From JADKIH01 sp964595205 (GTDB taxonomy: Bacteria > Bacteroidota > Bacteroidia > AKYH767-A > 2013-40CM-41-45), in the NCBI GenBank assembly GCA_964595205.1, contig CAZQOQ010000003.1:186001-250000 (forward strand): a stretch of DNA of 64,000 nt. Reading direction: 5' to 3'. The translations under genes were made by a program, and so were the position numbers. Each line of letters starts with the position of its first letter. Position 1 is the first letter of the stretch. The notes beneath the pieces are model-generated. The model ran no database searches. It was not told the origin of the DNA and saw nothing but the letters and a program-made list of their open reading frames with translations. This document shows, piece by piece, positions 39,201 through 46,786 of this stretch.

Positions 39201-39950
39201 TCCTTTAGCGACCTGGTTGATGATACAGTTTGTAATGTTGAGTGATGCAATCACCGCAGGACTTCCAACAGTTGTGGAAATAGAGGTCACGGCCGAAGGT
39301 GCCGATGTTGTTCCCGCCGATCCCGGTCCCGCATAGATTCCAAATGTATTGGCTTCGGAGCCGGTTCCTGATGTGGCTGTAGAAACATTGCGACCTGTGG
39401 CATTACCATTTAAAACGCAGTTTTTGATATTGATGTTTGATGCAGTTGTTGCCCCGGTAGTGGCAACGGCAATCCGAACGCATGATGTGTAGGTGATTGT
39501 ATTGGTGTTTGTATTTATTATCGTGAGATCACGGTTAGTACCGCCGGAGTTTGGATTATCTCCGTCGATCGTTACATTGTCCGCACCGTTAAGCTGGATG
39601 ATTCCCAGGCCAGTGGCTGGATTTCCGCTTATCGACACTCCGTCATTGGAGGGCCGAATCAAAACAGATGTATAAGATGCAGAACCTGCTCCGCTGCTGT
39701 TGAGGTTTGCAGGTGTGGTTCCTTCATTCGTGTTAGCCGAAATATCTATGTTAATGCTTCCCTGGTGTGTGCCGTCATTGATTTTGTCGAATGCTCCTTT
39801 TACAGTAGCATATGAAGCGGACAGTGTTCCTGCAGAAGCCGTTACATTTACCTGACTTTTAGTTGTCAAAGAAAGCATCGTTAAAATAATCAGCAGACAT
39901 GTAATCCTGTAAATTTTAATCTGAGTTTTAAAGTTGTAGGTTTTTTTCAT
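27294..39950 (-). CDS. Giant modular surface protein B (4218 aa; beta-helix, Ig-like repeats, dockerin-like C-terminus)
   Basis: Signal peptide 1-32 (hydrophobic ITCLLIILTMLSL). Residues about 33-600 form an Asn/Ser-rich beta-helix that differs from that of A and C. Then come sets of Ig-like domains with eight insertion slots: nidogen-like (about 814-1021), GEVED (1262-1419, with IWIDLNQNGIFEASE), a second GEVED-like (1664-1809, with YFDWDRNGTYN), P-domain (2034-2207), GEVED (2454-2617), divergent nidogen-like (2862-3077), Lamin-tail (3316-3512) and P-domain (3737-3915). The C-terminus repeats that of A: Cys-rich DDGDPCTTDGCD, IQGYYSGGGLMEV block and dockerin-like DINHDGAVDGSDF plus DLNGDGAVDGSDF, ending GAAIPTP. 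No T9SS type A or B tail. Export by signal peptide is clear; final location is inferred as cell surface. Confidence 0.9.
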   Translation of the reverse strand: MKKTYNFKTQIKIYRITCLLIILTMLSLTTKSQVNVTASAGTLSASYATVKGAFDKINDGTHQGSINIDISANTNEGTTPANLNSSGAGSASYTSVLIRPSNDGVSISGNPATGLGIIQLNGADNVTIDGDNPNSGGTNRDLTIINTNTNTITYTSCVRIAVATTGATTASNINIKNCVLNGNATGRNVSTATSGTGSEANTFGIYAGPGSAGTTSAPSAVTSISTTVGSPAVIASLNITNCIINQVAKGIGCMGSASTVFTGLVISNNIIGSATANNATTVYKNGISLGGFDGALISGNTIQNIESYIGGSSSSIDLGLLGATTSGQNSIIENNIINGYVSRSTTTFGAFGINVSSGNNFTIRNNFICGITHDMSGGSAFSTSFGVFGIRINTGTGHKVYHNTVSLSGLMIGTATTSHLTAAFAITGSTNTNSGCDVRNNIFSNTITGGTTSIAHVSVFLPSSATSTLALTFNNNIYYCGSTAASQGIAQAGTTAGTGFYLPANFNPALTTPSTNLRAYTSTLLTGGSNDNASRGTTVAAPFVSATDLHISSWAGGTEGGDFVANKGASVGVATDIDGDARPNPSNSFPAIGADELGAPCTSNNGGTLSPAASACFGNSAITIVPSGFSTGSGISYQWYTCNADGSGPVAVIGGSGATSSSYTTPSNLAAGIYYYELGVKCNGGAEGFSTVIAVTVYSLPVTVVTPSSANYCNPGTAVGLTASGASSYTWAPSSGLNVSTGENVNASPTANTVYTVTGTTNGCSSTATASVNSLSAAVITGLSATPGSFCAGGGNSVLSVNVTPPSNSGKYIFTPSTTTYTALSGGTAVSSIQVDDAASATLPLGFSFTYLGTTYTSVIAGSNGWLSFNSAAASTSAANQRANLLATTTASSTLFPMIAPLWDDLDGSSGTASYLLGGTPGNFVFTFEWLNWKLFSGSVSFSFQVKLYQVDNHIEMIYRQEAASSTLGASIGLAGTTLGQFLSLDGSGATPNASSVTETTNISARPATGQRYSFAPPVQTYSWSPSTFLSATTGSTVNATSLTTTTVYTVTATALSGCTTSSTVTVTVGEALTCTALTTSGVACPGSQNVTAHPAGGSQPYSYAWTEDGTTIAPTTQTIVAATGTHIYNCLITDNCGNTCNAGDLNVITNANPTISITPSSATNCVPGSGVILTASGASTYSWSPAANLTPTTGSPVTANPSAITVYTVTGTDANGCVSSNTVSVSTATAVTISSVTATPSSICLNDNSALSVSASISQDYCIPGMTSVSATGDYIADFTFADITNNNTPDAANDYTYYSGLTAHVVADGTTLYNISLRAGGLSSTYAQQFRIWIDLNQNGIFEASESIFNSTSSTFSPSVTTGTATIPNTALNGTTRLRVASRFSSTPGASASCLGESQWGEFEDYNVSISGGASNPATLSYAWSPSAFLSSTTASTVNATAMTATTTYTVTATAGACSASGTVTVNVGAALSCTALTTAGAPCQGLQTITAHPVGGSGPFTYAWTEDGTSIAPTTATINASLGTHTYNCQVMDQCGLSCLSGDLVVTTNATPVVSVSPSSATNCVPGSGVTLTAGNAVTYSWSPASGLTPTSGAVVVANPSSATIYTVTGTDVNGCSATATSSITNAPAVLINSASANPVNICSGGTSQLNVDATIASTSPSYCSVSTSDLSTCINSVVINTLNSTGLTCTSHQQIIPKATATTNLTPGQVYSITITFSATLTSGQGGVYFDWDRNGTYNQTDEYFQFPGITSPQTFDITVPSGAAPGETGMRVRVRGSTFSSACEQFFSGSTKDYTIDIGSVSGASYSWSPATFLSSTTITNPVASNVTSTTVYTVVASAGGCVASSAVSVVVGAAIACNALSVSGAPCEGVQTVTANPVGGTPPYTYAWTADGGSVSNTTQNIFAATGTHTYNCQVTDACGQQCNSGNLQVTTNASPNVTATPSSGLYCLPGMGVSLTASGALDYVWTPVTGLSATTGAVVSASPSSNTTYTVTGTDANGCFSTATSVINSGNQPGFSVSPASINICTGGSTVLNVIDVFSGAFTYSSTITIPSSGTGTPYPAPLAVSGVPAGAILTSVKIDGYTHTFPGDVDVLLQSPAGTNVVIMSDVGGGTDISNVNLIFQDGSPAVPSPIAAGTYAPTNSGATDTYPAPGPGSITQATPLLSSFGSGNQNGTWNLYVNDGATPDGGTIAGWSLTFQLTSDPSVTYSWSPAAGLSETTGLTVTATPAFSTTYTVTGTNATGCSSTATSTVNVGIPLNCAALTATGPFCAGSDFTVSANPSGGSSYSYSWSDGTTTSYPNTQSITANFASAGSYNFTCIVTDICGGSCSSSLNITVNALPALSVNPASPVICNPGGSAVTLTAAGGTVYQWSPSTGLSVTTGNSVVASPAATTVYTVTGTDNNSCVSTTTTTVNISSSVTVTGVTASIPSVCSGGSSTLTANASLNSSVPYCTPNLTGGSPGATGDYLNNFTFGNITNNNSGDAASDYTYYSSLTANVVADGATVYNISLQAGGISSLYAQQFRIWIDFNQDGLFDASESVFNSTASTYSPSVTTGNTTIPNTAYNGITRMRVVSRYSSTPAATESCNHTGYGEYEDYNVLITGGTNLPPSNLTYSWSPASFLASTTGNPVTASGITSTTTWTVTATSSQGCSATGTVTVGSGIALVCSPATVSGTLCDASDFTVNAQVAGGGGPYSYAWSDGSTTSYPNSQSITANKSAGNYTFNCLVTDNCGSTCLSSVSVTVQPKPNVSVSPLNSGICLPGGTAVTLSASGGNTYVWSPAAGLNQTTGSSVSANPSASTNYTVTGTDGNGCTNTAAAGVQVGITPSDLSASVNPANICSGTITQLSSGALLPSAMTVNNYSFAAGTGASLDPMIAATTVINTGGDDTPTSTAALIGFNFMYNGNTYSKYSVSPDGWILLGNATAVSQFTNSFTSTDNLPKIFPYWDDLATGTDGWVKVFLDGSPGNYILKFEWRVTIPRNTSGATNSTFQAWLYEGSNKIEFRYGAMGPADGTATIAGGLLGTSVSNFNSITFSSNTSNSTTANNNNTGTVPASGTIYTFLPPIPVINYSWSPAAGLKPNANVQNPETPELNSTTVYTVTATNNGCSSTATVTVFIETLSCSAATYSGGTICSGTEFTVTANHTGGGAPFHYAWSDGVGGVYPDSKTIPVNLSAGAYTFDCIVTDGCGGSCLSTVTLNVLESPSVSVSPGSGNICKPGGSAVTLTASGASLYTWTPAAGLNVSTGSIVSALPAATTTYTVTGIAANGCVSTGNAAITLNSAVALSSVTATPSSVCSGNNSQLNATALCQSGVIKITEVTLYRTGTGQTPTYPVFASGEDLVEISNVSSLPVDISGYTFGDYTSNSSTAVHPYTFPSGTVIPGNGALVLCMGSGTDLPANLYYNTGGSSGSWFSGDLMGVVLKSGSSVVDAVGLNSGYVFNAATGVTALDWSGFAPSIGGFAGTIRSAAFDSNSGSDWSQASVAVPQSIGTYNGIYIVESCDLSYSWSPSSFLSSTTGNPVDVVGITSTTQYTVTASNAAGCSATGTVTVIAGAPLICSPATVSSTMCANSDFTVTAHSTGGGSVFNYSWSDGSITSYPNAATITANLPVGTYTFNCIVSDECGNSCNSSIIVTVNPNPSLSVSPSSGLICLPGGASVTLAATSNASNFAWSPSSGLSATTGATVTANPAASTTYTVSVTDANGCVNASGAVITVGANPLLTASPSSVYTCSGSSVNLNVSSSYSGSFSYSATVTIPTSGTASPYPATLAVSGVPLGAVLKSVNLNGVTHVFPSDIDILLQSPAGTNVILMSDAGSTTSISNVNLIISDGFLPIPTPVVSGTYAPTNITTPDAFASPGPGSITQAAPLLSDFGNGNMNGTWNLYVVDDFSGDAGSISGWTLNFEAPSVSGITYSWSPSGGLTATTGESVISTPLSNTIYTITGTSNVGCTGTTSATVNVVNCDDGNACTNDFADPVTGVVSHTPVNVDDGDPCTTDGCDSNTGIFHTPSCGVTLNSSIFIQGYYSGGGLMEVAGAGALFIDGVPGATATDADTVTISAMDPTSPYALVQERQGILHTDGTISVTFNSPVVAGNSYYLKLYHRNSVETWSAAPVLMSPVTSYLFSTAATQAFSGNQADLGDGNFAIFSGDINHDGAVDGSDFLELDPSIQNGDGGYAPGDLNGDGAVDGSDFLVLDPNIQNGVGAAIPTP
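27303..27963 (-). repeat. Conserved 3' block, copy 2
   Basis: Nearly identical DNA to 15350-16010 over the whole C-terminal module. Silent sites are also largely shared, which points to recent duplication or gene conversion. Confidence 0.85.
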
Positions 39951-40398
39951 GGAAGTTGTTAAGTTATATTGATGATTTAATTACTGCAGAATTTCGCTAT
40001 ATGAATGTTTAATAATTAATATTTTATTATCTGAGATCTCAGCCAGGAACTTGTCAATTCTTTTTCTTAGGACAAAAGAAAAAAAATTGAATCATTTAAA
40101 ATTGCAATGCAGACCAGAAACTTTCACAGAATCATTTCAGAGCGATGAAAGACTTTAATGCATTAATATTACCAGTAAAACATTTTATTGAAGGGACTGA
40201 AGGTAAACTCCAGACAGATAAAAATATAAAAAAAAATGAATCCTGAAAAAAAATGTTATGAAACCGATGATTATCTTTTTATCAAAACAAAAAGAAATGT
40301 TAAAAAGTACTCTTTCATTTTAAATAAAAGTGATTTGTTTAAGTGAATTTAATTGAAATAAATAATGACATGTTAATATAATCCAACATCCTATAATT
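39951..40398. other. Upstream region of giant gene B
   Basis: AT-rich and gene-free. A perfect palindrome CTGAGATCTCAG (40031-40042) lies 81 bp before the start codon and could be an operator. No convincing TAnnTTTG promoter box was found on the minus strand. Confidence 0.4.
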
Positions 40399-40427
40399 AA
40401 AAAGGCCGCTAAAAAAGCGGCCTTTTT
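40399..40427 (-). terminator. Terminator of giant gene C
   Basis: AAAAAGGCCGCT (40399-40410) pairs perfectly with AGCGGCCTTTTT (40416-40427), loop of five As. T runs exist on both strands. It lies about 60 bp after the stop of the 2082-aa gene. Confidence 0.9.
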
Positions 40428-40484
40428 AATTTTTTTTATTTTATGTACCGTTTCACCGATCCATAATAATAAATTGTTTTATAA

Positions 40485-43400
40485 CTATGGCAATGCAGCA
40501 CCAATACCGTTCTGGATGTTAGGATCCAGCACGAGGAAGTCGGAACCGTCAACTGCACCATCTCCATTCAAATCGCCAGGAGCGTATCCACCATCACCAT
40601 TCTGAATTGATGGATCGAGTTCGAGGAAGTCGGATCCGTCGACCGCACCATCATGGTTGATGTCGCCTGTGAAGATGGCAAAATTACCATCACCCAGATC
40701 TGCCTGGTTTCCGGCGAAGGCCTGTGCAGCAGCAGTAGAGAAAGGATATGAAGTTATTGCAGAGAAAGGAACTGCAGCAGCACTCCAGGTTTCAACACTG
40801 TTGCGGTGTAATAATCTCAGGTAATAAGAGTTACCAGCTACTACAGGAGCAGTGAAAGTAACACTTATGCTACCGTTGGTTTGCACAACGCCTTTGGCTT
40901 CCTGTACCAAAGCATATGGGAATGTAGGATCCATGGCACTGATAGAAATTGTATCTGCATCTGTTGCAGTAGCACCAGCAACGCCATCAATAAACAATGT
41001 TCCGGCACCTGCAACTTCCATCAAACCACCACCTGAGTAGTAACCCTGAATATAGATGTTTGAATTGAGGGTTACACTGCAAGAACCTGGAGTATGAGTA
41101 ATATTTCCGGTTGCTGGATCACAGGCATCAACGGTAGCACAATCACCATCGTCATAGTTTGGTCCAACCGTGAATGTTACGTGCTGGCGTGCACTTGGAC
41201 AGCCGTTGGCAGAACATTCAGCATAGAAATCATACACGGCACCAGGAGTGGCTGTACTTGCGCCACCATTTGAAATTGGATTGAATGGTGTAATAGTAGC
41301 TAATGGAGTTCCGCCTGATGGAACACTATACCATGTAACAGGACCTGTTGGTGAGAGAACAGTAATTGTCAAGACGACATTGTCGATGATTCCACCGTCG
41401 AACTGATATGGATCCCTGACTGTTAATGTCCATGTTCCATTTGGATCAAATCCATTGTATGAAGAGAATGAACTAAATGGAGCATATGGACCAGGTGATG
41501 CAATGGCTCCGGTAGTAGGAGGAACCGTACCTGTATTATTGAATACATAAGGTAAAGTAGTAGTACCACCACCACCGCCAAATATAGTTGCATTATCGAG
41601 CGGGTCGAAGAAGATTACATTAGAAGGACCACCGTTTGGAGCCTGTAAATCCAATCTAAGGTCGCCGCCATAGGTATGAGCAATATCCATTGACACTGAT
41701 ACGTCAGTGATAATTGATCCTGCAGGGAATCCGGAAACGATTAGGGTATGGAATGAAGTATTGAATCCGGATGTAGTCGGATAATCAGTCCAGTCTACAG
41801 GAAGATCTGTGAAGCCTGATGGACTCTGTGTAACAGACTCAAGACAGTTTCCGGTAAAGCTGTTGCTGATCGATGCATTGTAGCAGCCCGGAATATTAGC
41901 AGGTCCAACAGATGTTGGATTAGATTCCTGTGTATTTACTGTAACAACGTTTGGTGCCGATTCAAATGAACAAGCGCCAGTGATTGTAACTTCAACGGTG
42001 TAACTACCAGATGTGGTTACGTTGAGTGTTGCGTTTGTTTCACCGCTTAATACAGTTCCATCTTTTTTCCACTGATATGTGTTACCTATATCTGTACTTG
42101 CAGTTAACACTAAAGGCAGACTGTTACTACAAGCAATAGTAGGACCGGCAGGTGAAATAATTGCCGAAGGTGAAGGATTAACCGTGACAGTAACACTTGA
42201 AGCGCATGTACCGCCGCAGTTATCGCTGACAACGCAGTCGAACGTATAAGTACCAGGAGCAAGATTTGCTGTGATTGAAGCGGCATCCGGGTAAATTCCA
42301 CCCACACCGTCAGACCATGCAAAAGAATATGGAGCTCCACCACCTGAATAATTAGCGGTTACTGTAAAGTCAGAGCTGGAACAAAGCACTCCTGCAGTAG
42401 TTGCAGGTGAACAAACCAGTGGCGCACCTGAAGTAACAGAAGTAGTCGCCGTTGCAGTACAGCCGTTATTTGTAACAGTTACTGTATAAATTGTTGTTGA
42501 ATTCGGAGGCAATGCCGGAGTTTCAGGATTCTGAACAGTAGCATTTGGTTTTAAACCTGCACCCGGTGACCATGAATAAGTGACCGTAGCAACCGGAGGT
42601 GTGAAAGTGTAAACCTGATCTGTTGCAGGCTTTGTCTGAATATTTGAAAACTCAGTCACTGAACTTGCAACCGGTGAGGCAGAACTGTTATTCAATGACA
42701 GGAAGTCACCAACCGCTACACCAGAAAGTCCGATGGAAGCACTTGCACTCGTTGGCACTGCTGCATCCTGTCTGTAGATAAACTCAATTTTACCATCGGC
42801 TTCATATAATTTAGCCTGGAATGATATCGTGGCAGCTGTATTGGAGAAATCCCATCTCCAGTTTAGCCATTCAAATGTAAATACTCTTGTTCCTGCAGTA
42901 CCTGTTGTCAGGTATGAAGCAACTGCACCTGCTCCGGCTCCGGAAAGGTCATCCCAAAGTGGAGACACAGTGGCTCTGATCGGGCTGGCAGCAAGGCTGT
43001 TATTAAATCCACTTGCAAGTGTCGTAAATGAAAGGAAGCCATTCGAACTACCTGCAACCAATGAATAAGTAACTCCTTCATAGGTAAAGTCGAAACCGAT
43101 CGGTACAACAGCGGCGGCATCATCTACAAGAAGTGCAGCAACTGGTGTTCCACCAGATAATGATGTGAACGTTCCGCTTGAAGCAGAGAATGAATATGTA
43201 TTTGCAGTTGAAGGTATCGAAAGATCTGCAGTAATATCCAGGTTAGAGAATGCACCTGAACAAACTACCGGCGGAGTTGCTGAAGCACTCGGACTGCCAG
43301 GTGTATTGCTGACGTTTAGTGTAACGCTGGCCGTTCCGGTACAACCTGCAGCGGATGTTCCAGATACAACATAGGTCCTGTTCGAAGGAGGATCTGCATT

Positions 43401-46400
43401 TACTACAGAACCAGTATTAGCCGATAATCCTGCTGATGGTGACCATACATATGTAGAAGCTCCACTTGCCGTCAAAACGGACGGTCCGCCACCCGGATTA
43501 CATATTAATGTAATTGATGGAGTAATGCTTACGGATGGGATCGGGTTTGCTAACACTGCTTTTTCGGCAGTGGTTACAGAAGATCCTCCCGGATTAGTAC
43601 AGGTAATTGTAACAACGTAATAAGTGTTAACAGTTACCGGACCTGTAGCCTGTGTGAGTCCGGTTCCCAGTAATGTAGTATAAGGTCCACCCGGTGATGT
43701 TCCTGATGCCCACTGGTAGGTAATACCTACATCTTCAGATGCACCGTCAAGTGATAATGTAGTTCCGAGTCCGACACAAACTCCGCTTACACCATTTATA
43801 GTTCCGGCTGTTGGAGCACCGGCACAACCGACATTTGGATTACCATTGAATTCATCTGCGCCGATATCAGGTGCAGTACCGGTTCCGACATATCCACCAT
43901 TTCCCTGGCGAACATCAGCATCATAATCATCGGTAATTCCTGCGATATTACTTCCGCCGCTTTCGAGACTTGTAGCAATGGCTGTATTTACATGTAAAAA
44001 GCCCGGATCACCACATGTAGTACTAATGAATTGCGGACGTGCATAAACTGAATTCGCATCACGAGGTGCTGTTATATAGGTTTTATATGCAGGAAGGTTT
44101 GTGAAAGTGTTTGTACCATCTGAATAAATTACCGGTGCGAAGAAATCATTTCTGTCCGAACTTGCAGCATAATTTGCAAATGTAGTTGAAGAACCAAAGA
44201 ATGCTGCAGACAATCCGGTGCCATTTGCAGTTGAGGCATTCGATAATATATTATTATTCATTGTAACAACCGCACCGGCAGTACCTTCGATAATTGCATT
44301 TGAACCGAAGTCAGCTGCGCTGCTTGTTGCTGTCAGATGAATTGTATTATAGTAGAATTTAGGACTGAATCCCGGTGTTGATGCAGAAATCCTGATACCA
44401 TTCACAGAAGATCCTGTAGGAGCTGTGATATTTCCAATCACGTTGTTGGAAATTTCGAATGAGTTAGGGCTTGTTCCCTGGATCAACATACCTAAAGCAT
44501 CGTCGCCGGCCTGAATTCCACAAATATTGTTTTTCAGAATCCGCTGATCGGTTCCTCCGAAAATACCAATACCATAAGCCGGTGAACCGCTTGTTGTAAT
44601 TCCGGTTACGGTATTATTTGTGAATATCTGGTTTCCATCATTCGAAGTAATGCCATATATAGTTGCAACTCCGTTAATGTTTGAAATTAAGTTTCCGGAA
44701 ACTATGTTTGAAGCAGTCGTATTTGAACTTGAAACAGAAAATGCAACGATATTACCACCATCAGAAACCCAGTTTGACAAAGTATTGTTTGTTACTGTCC
44801 TGGTCGGACCTGTAGGAGTAGCTGCTGCAGGATCTCCGCCTTCTGACTGTAATCCAAAAATATTTGTATTACCGGTCGTAATAATATTTGAGAAATTATT
44901 TCCGGAAATAGTAAAGATTGAGCTGTTAGGAGAGTTAGAAGTGAATTCATTATAAACAATGATCTGTGCCAATTCTTCTGCAGTAAAAGTTCCGACGATC
45001 GAGTTGTTCAGGAAGTCAAACGTCTTTCCGGCAGCACGTGCCGTTCCATTCTGGAACATGTTAAATCCGCCTGATTTTACACTGATATTATGCAGTTTGT
45101 TATTTGCATAAACCAGGTTACCAGCAAAAGCAGCATTGGTAATAGGAATGATAGTTCCTGTATATGTACCCACATTGTCTACATCGTAAAAATCGTTATC
45201 CGATAAATAACATACTGCCGTAGAGTTTCCGGCATTATTTCCAACGCCAAAGCAGTTTGCTGAAGCGAGGGTAGTATAATTATTGGTAAACCAAGGCGTG
45301 ACAGCATCACCCAGGCTGTTGTGGGTCATGCTGATTGTTTTTGATATGGCTCCGAAATTTGAAAACGTAGAGATTGCAGCACCAGGTGCATCGGTTACGA
45401 AACCTTTGAAGGTGTTAAAATCTCCGTAAAAATCTTCCGGAACGGCAGCCTGTTGGAAACCAATCAGGGTATTTGTAGCCAGGTTACTGTTATCAGTTGG
45501 AGTTGTACCCAATACTCTTACCGTAACAACATTATACCTGAAAAAATAAGTTGCAAGATTAGGTAAAACCTGAGCAGTTAAAGCTCTGGTACTGATACCA
45601 AATACGTTTGAAGGTATGGTTGTGTTCAGAGGCGTACAGCTAATATCAATGGTATTATGCTCAACAGTTGTAGTATAAGCTCCGCCTGGATTCGGCTGAA
45701 CCGCGCCACCAGGAAAATAGTTATTTTCAATACCACCGGAAGAACCCGGTGTTTTTGGTGTGGTAACTGCTGTTATCGTATTATAAGAACAATTGTTATT
45801 ATACTGGTTGTTCATCCAGATAACGTAGTTAGTGGTCTGGTTACCGTTCAATAAGGAAAATGTAGTTCTCACTTCTCCGGTTCCGGAAACATGGAAAAAT
45901 GTGTTACCGGTTAATGCTGAAGTACCACCAATGTCGTTTCCATTATCCATTGAATTTAATGCAGCTGTTGCACCGGATCCAATCAATACGATACCGTATG
46001 TGGCATCTTCAACATAGTTACCGTAAAATTTGTTGAAGGAATTGGATCCTGCAGGTGTTGTAGCATTCGCAGTTGTAATCGGATCCAGAGGAGTATGAGA
46101 TGTATTACTATAAATTCCAAAAGAGTTTGGATAATTATATCTCAAATAGATATCGTTATTCTGAATCGTGTTGTGCTGAGCACCGTCAACGCTTGTCGCA
46201 TACAATAAAGCAATTCCCCATTCCGTCATTGTATTGGTTGTTAATGGAGTTGTACTTGTCGGCGGACTTGCAGGCGTATAAAGGTTCGCTACATTTTCCC
46301 TCAGAACAAAGTTATCGATGGTTACATAGTCAGCACCGACTAATTTAATGATACCATCATTAAATTTACCTGCTGTTAAGCCGGTCGCAGCTGTGATAGT

Positions 46401-46733
46401 GTTCCCATTACCCTGAATGGTAATCGTAGCACCGACACCCGACGAGGTCAGAACTGCCGACCCCGTTCCACCGATAATGTATCCACCCACAGGTGCGGTC
46501 TGTGGATTTCCGGCAAGCAGGTTCAGGGTTACACCACCTGCAGCAACACCCTGTGCATTCAGGTCGGTAATCGCGGCATCGAGTGAAGGATAACCGCCAG
46601 GAATATTAATTGTTCCTGATAACTGTGCTTTTACACCATTGGTCATAAAAAAAGTAAGTGCAAAGCAACTAATAAAGAGCATCCACCGAATTATTCGATT
46701 CGGTAAGACATTTGTGTAGAGTTTGTTTTTCAT
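40485..46733 (-). CDS. Giant modular surface protein C (2082 aa; beta-helix, Ig-like repeats, dockerin-like C-terminus)
   Basis: Signal peptide 1-36 (cut before QLSGTINIPG). The N-terminal 110 residues are closely related to those of protein A (MKNK.YT at the start, INIPGGYPSLDAAITDLNAQ, and TIQGNGNTI). Residues about 37-965 are an Asn/Thr-rich beta-helix. Ig-like domains follow with two insertion slots: nidogen-like (about 1175-1380, SPLWDDLSG, LYEADGKIEFIYRQ) and a P-domain-like module (1628-1795, DLRLDLQAPNGG, NGTWTLTVRD). The tail has the Cys-rich DDGDCATVDACDP (from about 1860), the IQGYYSGGGLMEV block and the dockerin-like pair (2023-2082). It is the shortest of the three paralogues. 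A candidate promoter lies at 46954-46984. No T9SS type A or B tail is present. Confidence 0.9.
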   Translation of the reverse strand: MKNKLYTNVLPNRIIRWMLFISCFALTFFMTNGVKAQLSGTINIPGGYPSLDAAITDLNAQGVAAGGVTLNLLAGNPQTAPVGGYIIGGTGSAVLTSSGVGATITIQGNGNTITAATGLTAGKFNDGIIKLVGADYVTIDNFVLRENVANLYTPASPPTSTTPLTTNTMTEWGIALLYATSVDGAQHNTIQNNDIYLRYNYPNSFGIYSNTSHTPLDPITTANATTPAGSNSFNKFYGNYVEDATYGIVLIGSGATAALNSMDNGNDIGGTSALTGNTFFHVSGTGEVRTTFSLLNGNQTTNYVIWMNNQYNNNCSYNTITAVTTPKTPGSSGGIENNYFPGGAVQPNPGGAYTTTVEHNTIDISCTPLNTTIPSNVFGISTRALTAQVLPNLATYFFRYNVVTVRVLGTTPTDNSNLATNTLIGFQQAAVPEDFYGDFNTFKGFVTDAPGAAISTFSNFGAISKTISMTHNSLGDAVTPWFTNNYTTLASANCFGVGNNAGNSTAVCYLSDNDFYDVDNVGTYTGTIIPITNAAFAGNLVYANNKLHNISVKSGGFNMFQNGTARAAGKTFDFLNNSIVGTFTAEELAQIIVYNEFTSNSPNSSIFTISGNNFSNIITTGNTNIFGLQSEGGDPAAATPTGPTRTVTNNTLSNWVSDGGNIVAFSVSSSNTTASNIVSGNLISNINGVATIYGITSNDGNQIFTNNTVTGITTSGSPAYGIGIFGGTDQRILKNNICGIQAGDDALGMLIQGTSPNSFEISNNVIGNITAPTGSSVNGIRISASTPGFSPKFYYNTIHLTATSSAADFGSNAIIEGTAGAVVTMNNNILSNASTANGTGLSAAFFGSSTTFANYAASSDRNDFFAPVIYSDGTNTFTNLPAYKTYITAPRDANSVYARPQFISTTCGDPGFLHVNTAIATSLESGGSNIAGITDDYDADVRQGNGGYVGTGTAPDIGADEFNGNPNVGCAGAPTAGTINGVSGVCVGLGTTLSLDGASEDVGITYQWASGTSPGGPYTTLLGTGLTQATGPVTVNTYYVVTITCTNPGGSSVTTAEKAVLANPIPSVSITPSITLICNPGGGPSVLTASGASTYVWSPSAGLSANTGSVVNADPPSNRTYVVSGTSAAGCTGTASVTLNVSNTPGSPSASATPPVVCSGAFSNLDITADLSIPSTANTYSFSASSGTFTSLSGGTPVAALLVDDAAAVVPIGFDFTYEGVTYSLVAGSSNGFLSFTTLASGFNNSLAASPIRATVSPLWDDLSGAGAGAVASYLTTGTAGTRVFTFEWLNWRWDFSNTAATISFQAKLYEADGKIEFIYRQDAAVPTSASASIGLSGVAVGDFLSLNNSSASPVASSVTEFSNIQTKPATDQVYTFTPPVATVTYSWSPGAGLKPNATVQNPETPALPPNSTTIYTVTVTNNGCTATATTSVTSGAPLVCSPATTAGVLCSSSDFTVTANYSGGGAPYSFAWSDGVGGIYPDAASITANLAPGTYTFDCVVSDNCGGTCASSVTVTVNPSPSAIISPAGPTIACSNSLPLVLTASTDIGNTYQWKKDGTVLSGETNATLNVTTSGSYTVEVTITGACSFESAPNVVTVNTQESNPTSVGPANIPGCYNASISNSFTGNCLESVTQSPSGFTDLPVDWTDYPTTSGFNTSFHTLIVSGFPAGSIITDVSVSMDIAHTYGGDLRLDLQAPNGGPSNVIFFDPLDNATIFGGGGGTTTLPYVFNNTGTVPPTTGAIASPGPYAPFSSFSSYNGFDPNGTWTLTVRDPYQFDGGIIDNVVLTITVLSPTGPVTWYSVPSGGTPLATITPFNPISNGGASTATPGAVYDFYAECSANGCPSARQHVTFTVGPNYDDGDCATVDACDPATGNITHTPGSCSVTLNSNIYIQGYYSGGGLMEVAGAGTLFIDGVAGATATDADTISISAMDPTFPYALVQEAKGVVQTNGSISVTFTAPVVAGNSYYLRLLHRNSVETWSAAAVPFSAITSYPFSTAAAQAFAGNQADLGDGNFAIFTGDINHDGAVDGSDFLELDPSIQNGDGGYAPGDLNGDGAVDGSDFLVLDPNIQNGIGAALP
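40488..41090 (-). repeat. Conserved 3' block, copy 3
   Basis: Encodes the same C-terminal module as copies 1 and 2. The dockerin-like 60 residues are almost unchanged, while the part before them has more substitutions, so this copy is more distant. Confidence 0.8.
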
Positions 46734-46786
46734 ATTAGTTTAGTATTAATTTATATATATAGGTTGATTTAATTAAAACAGATAAT

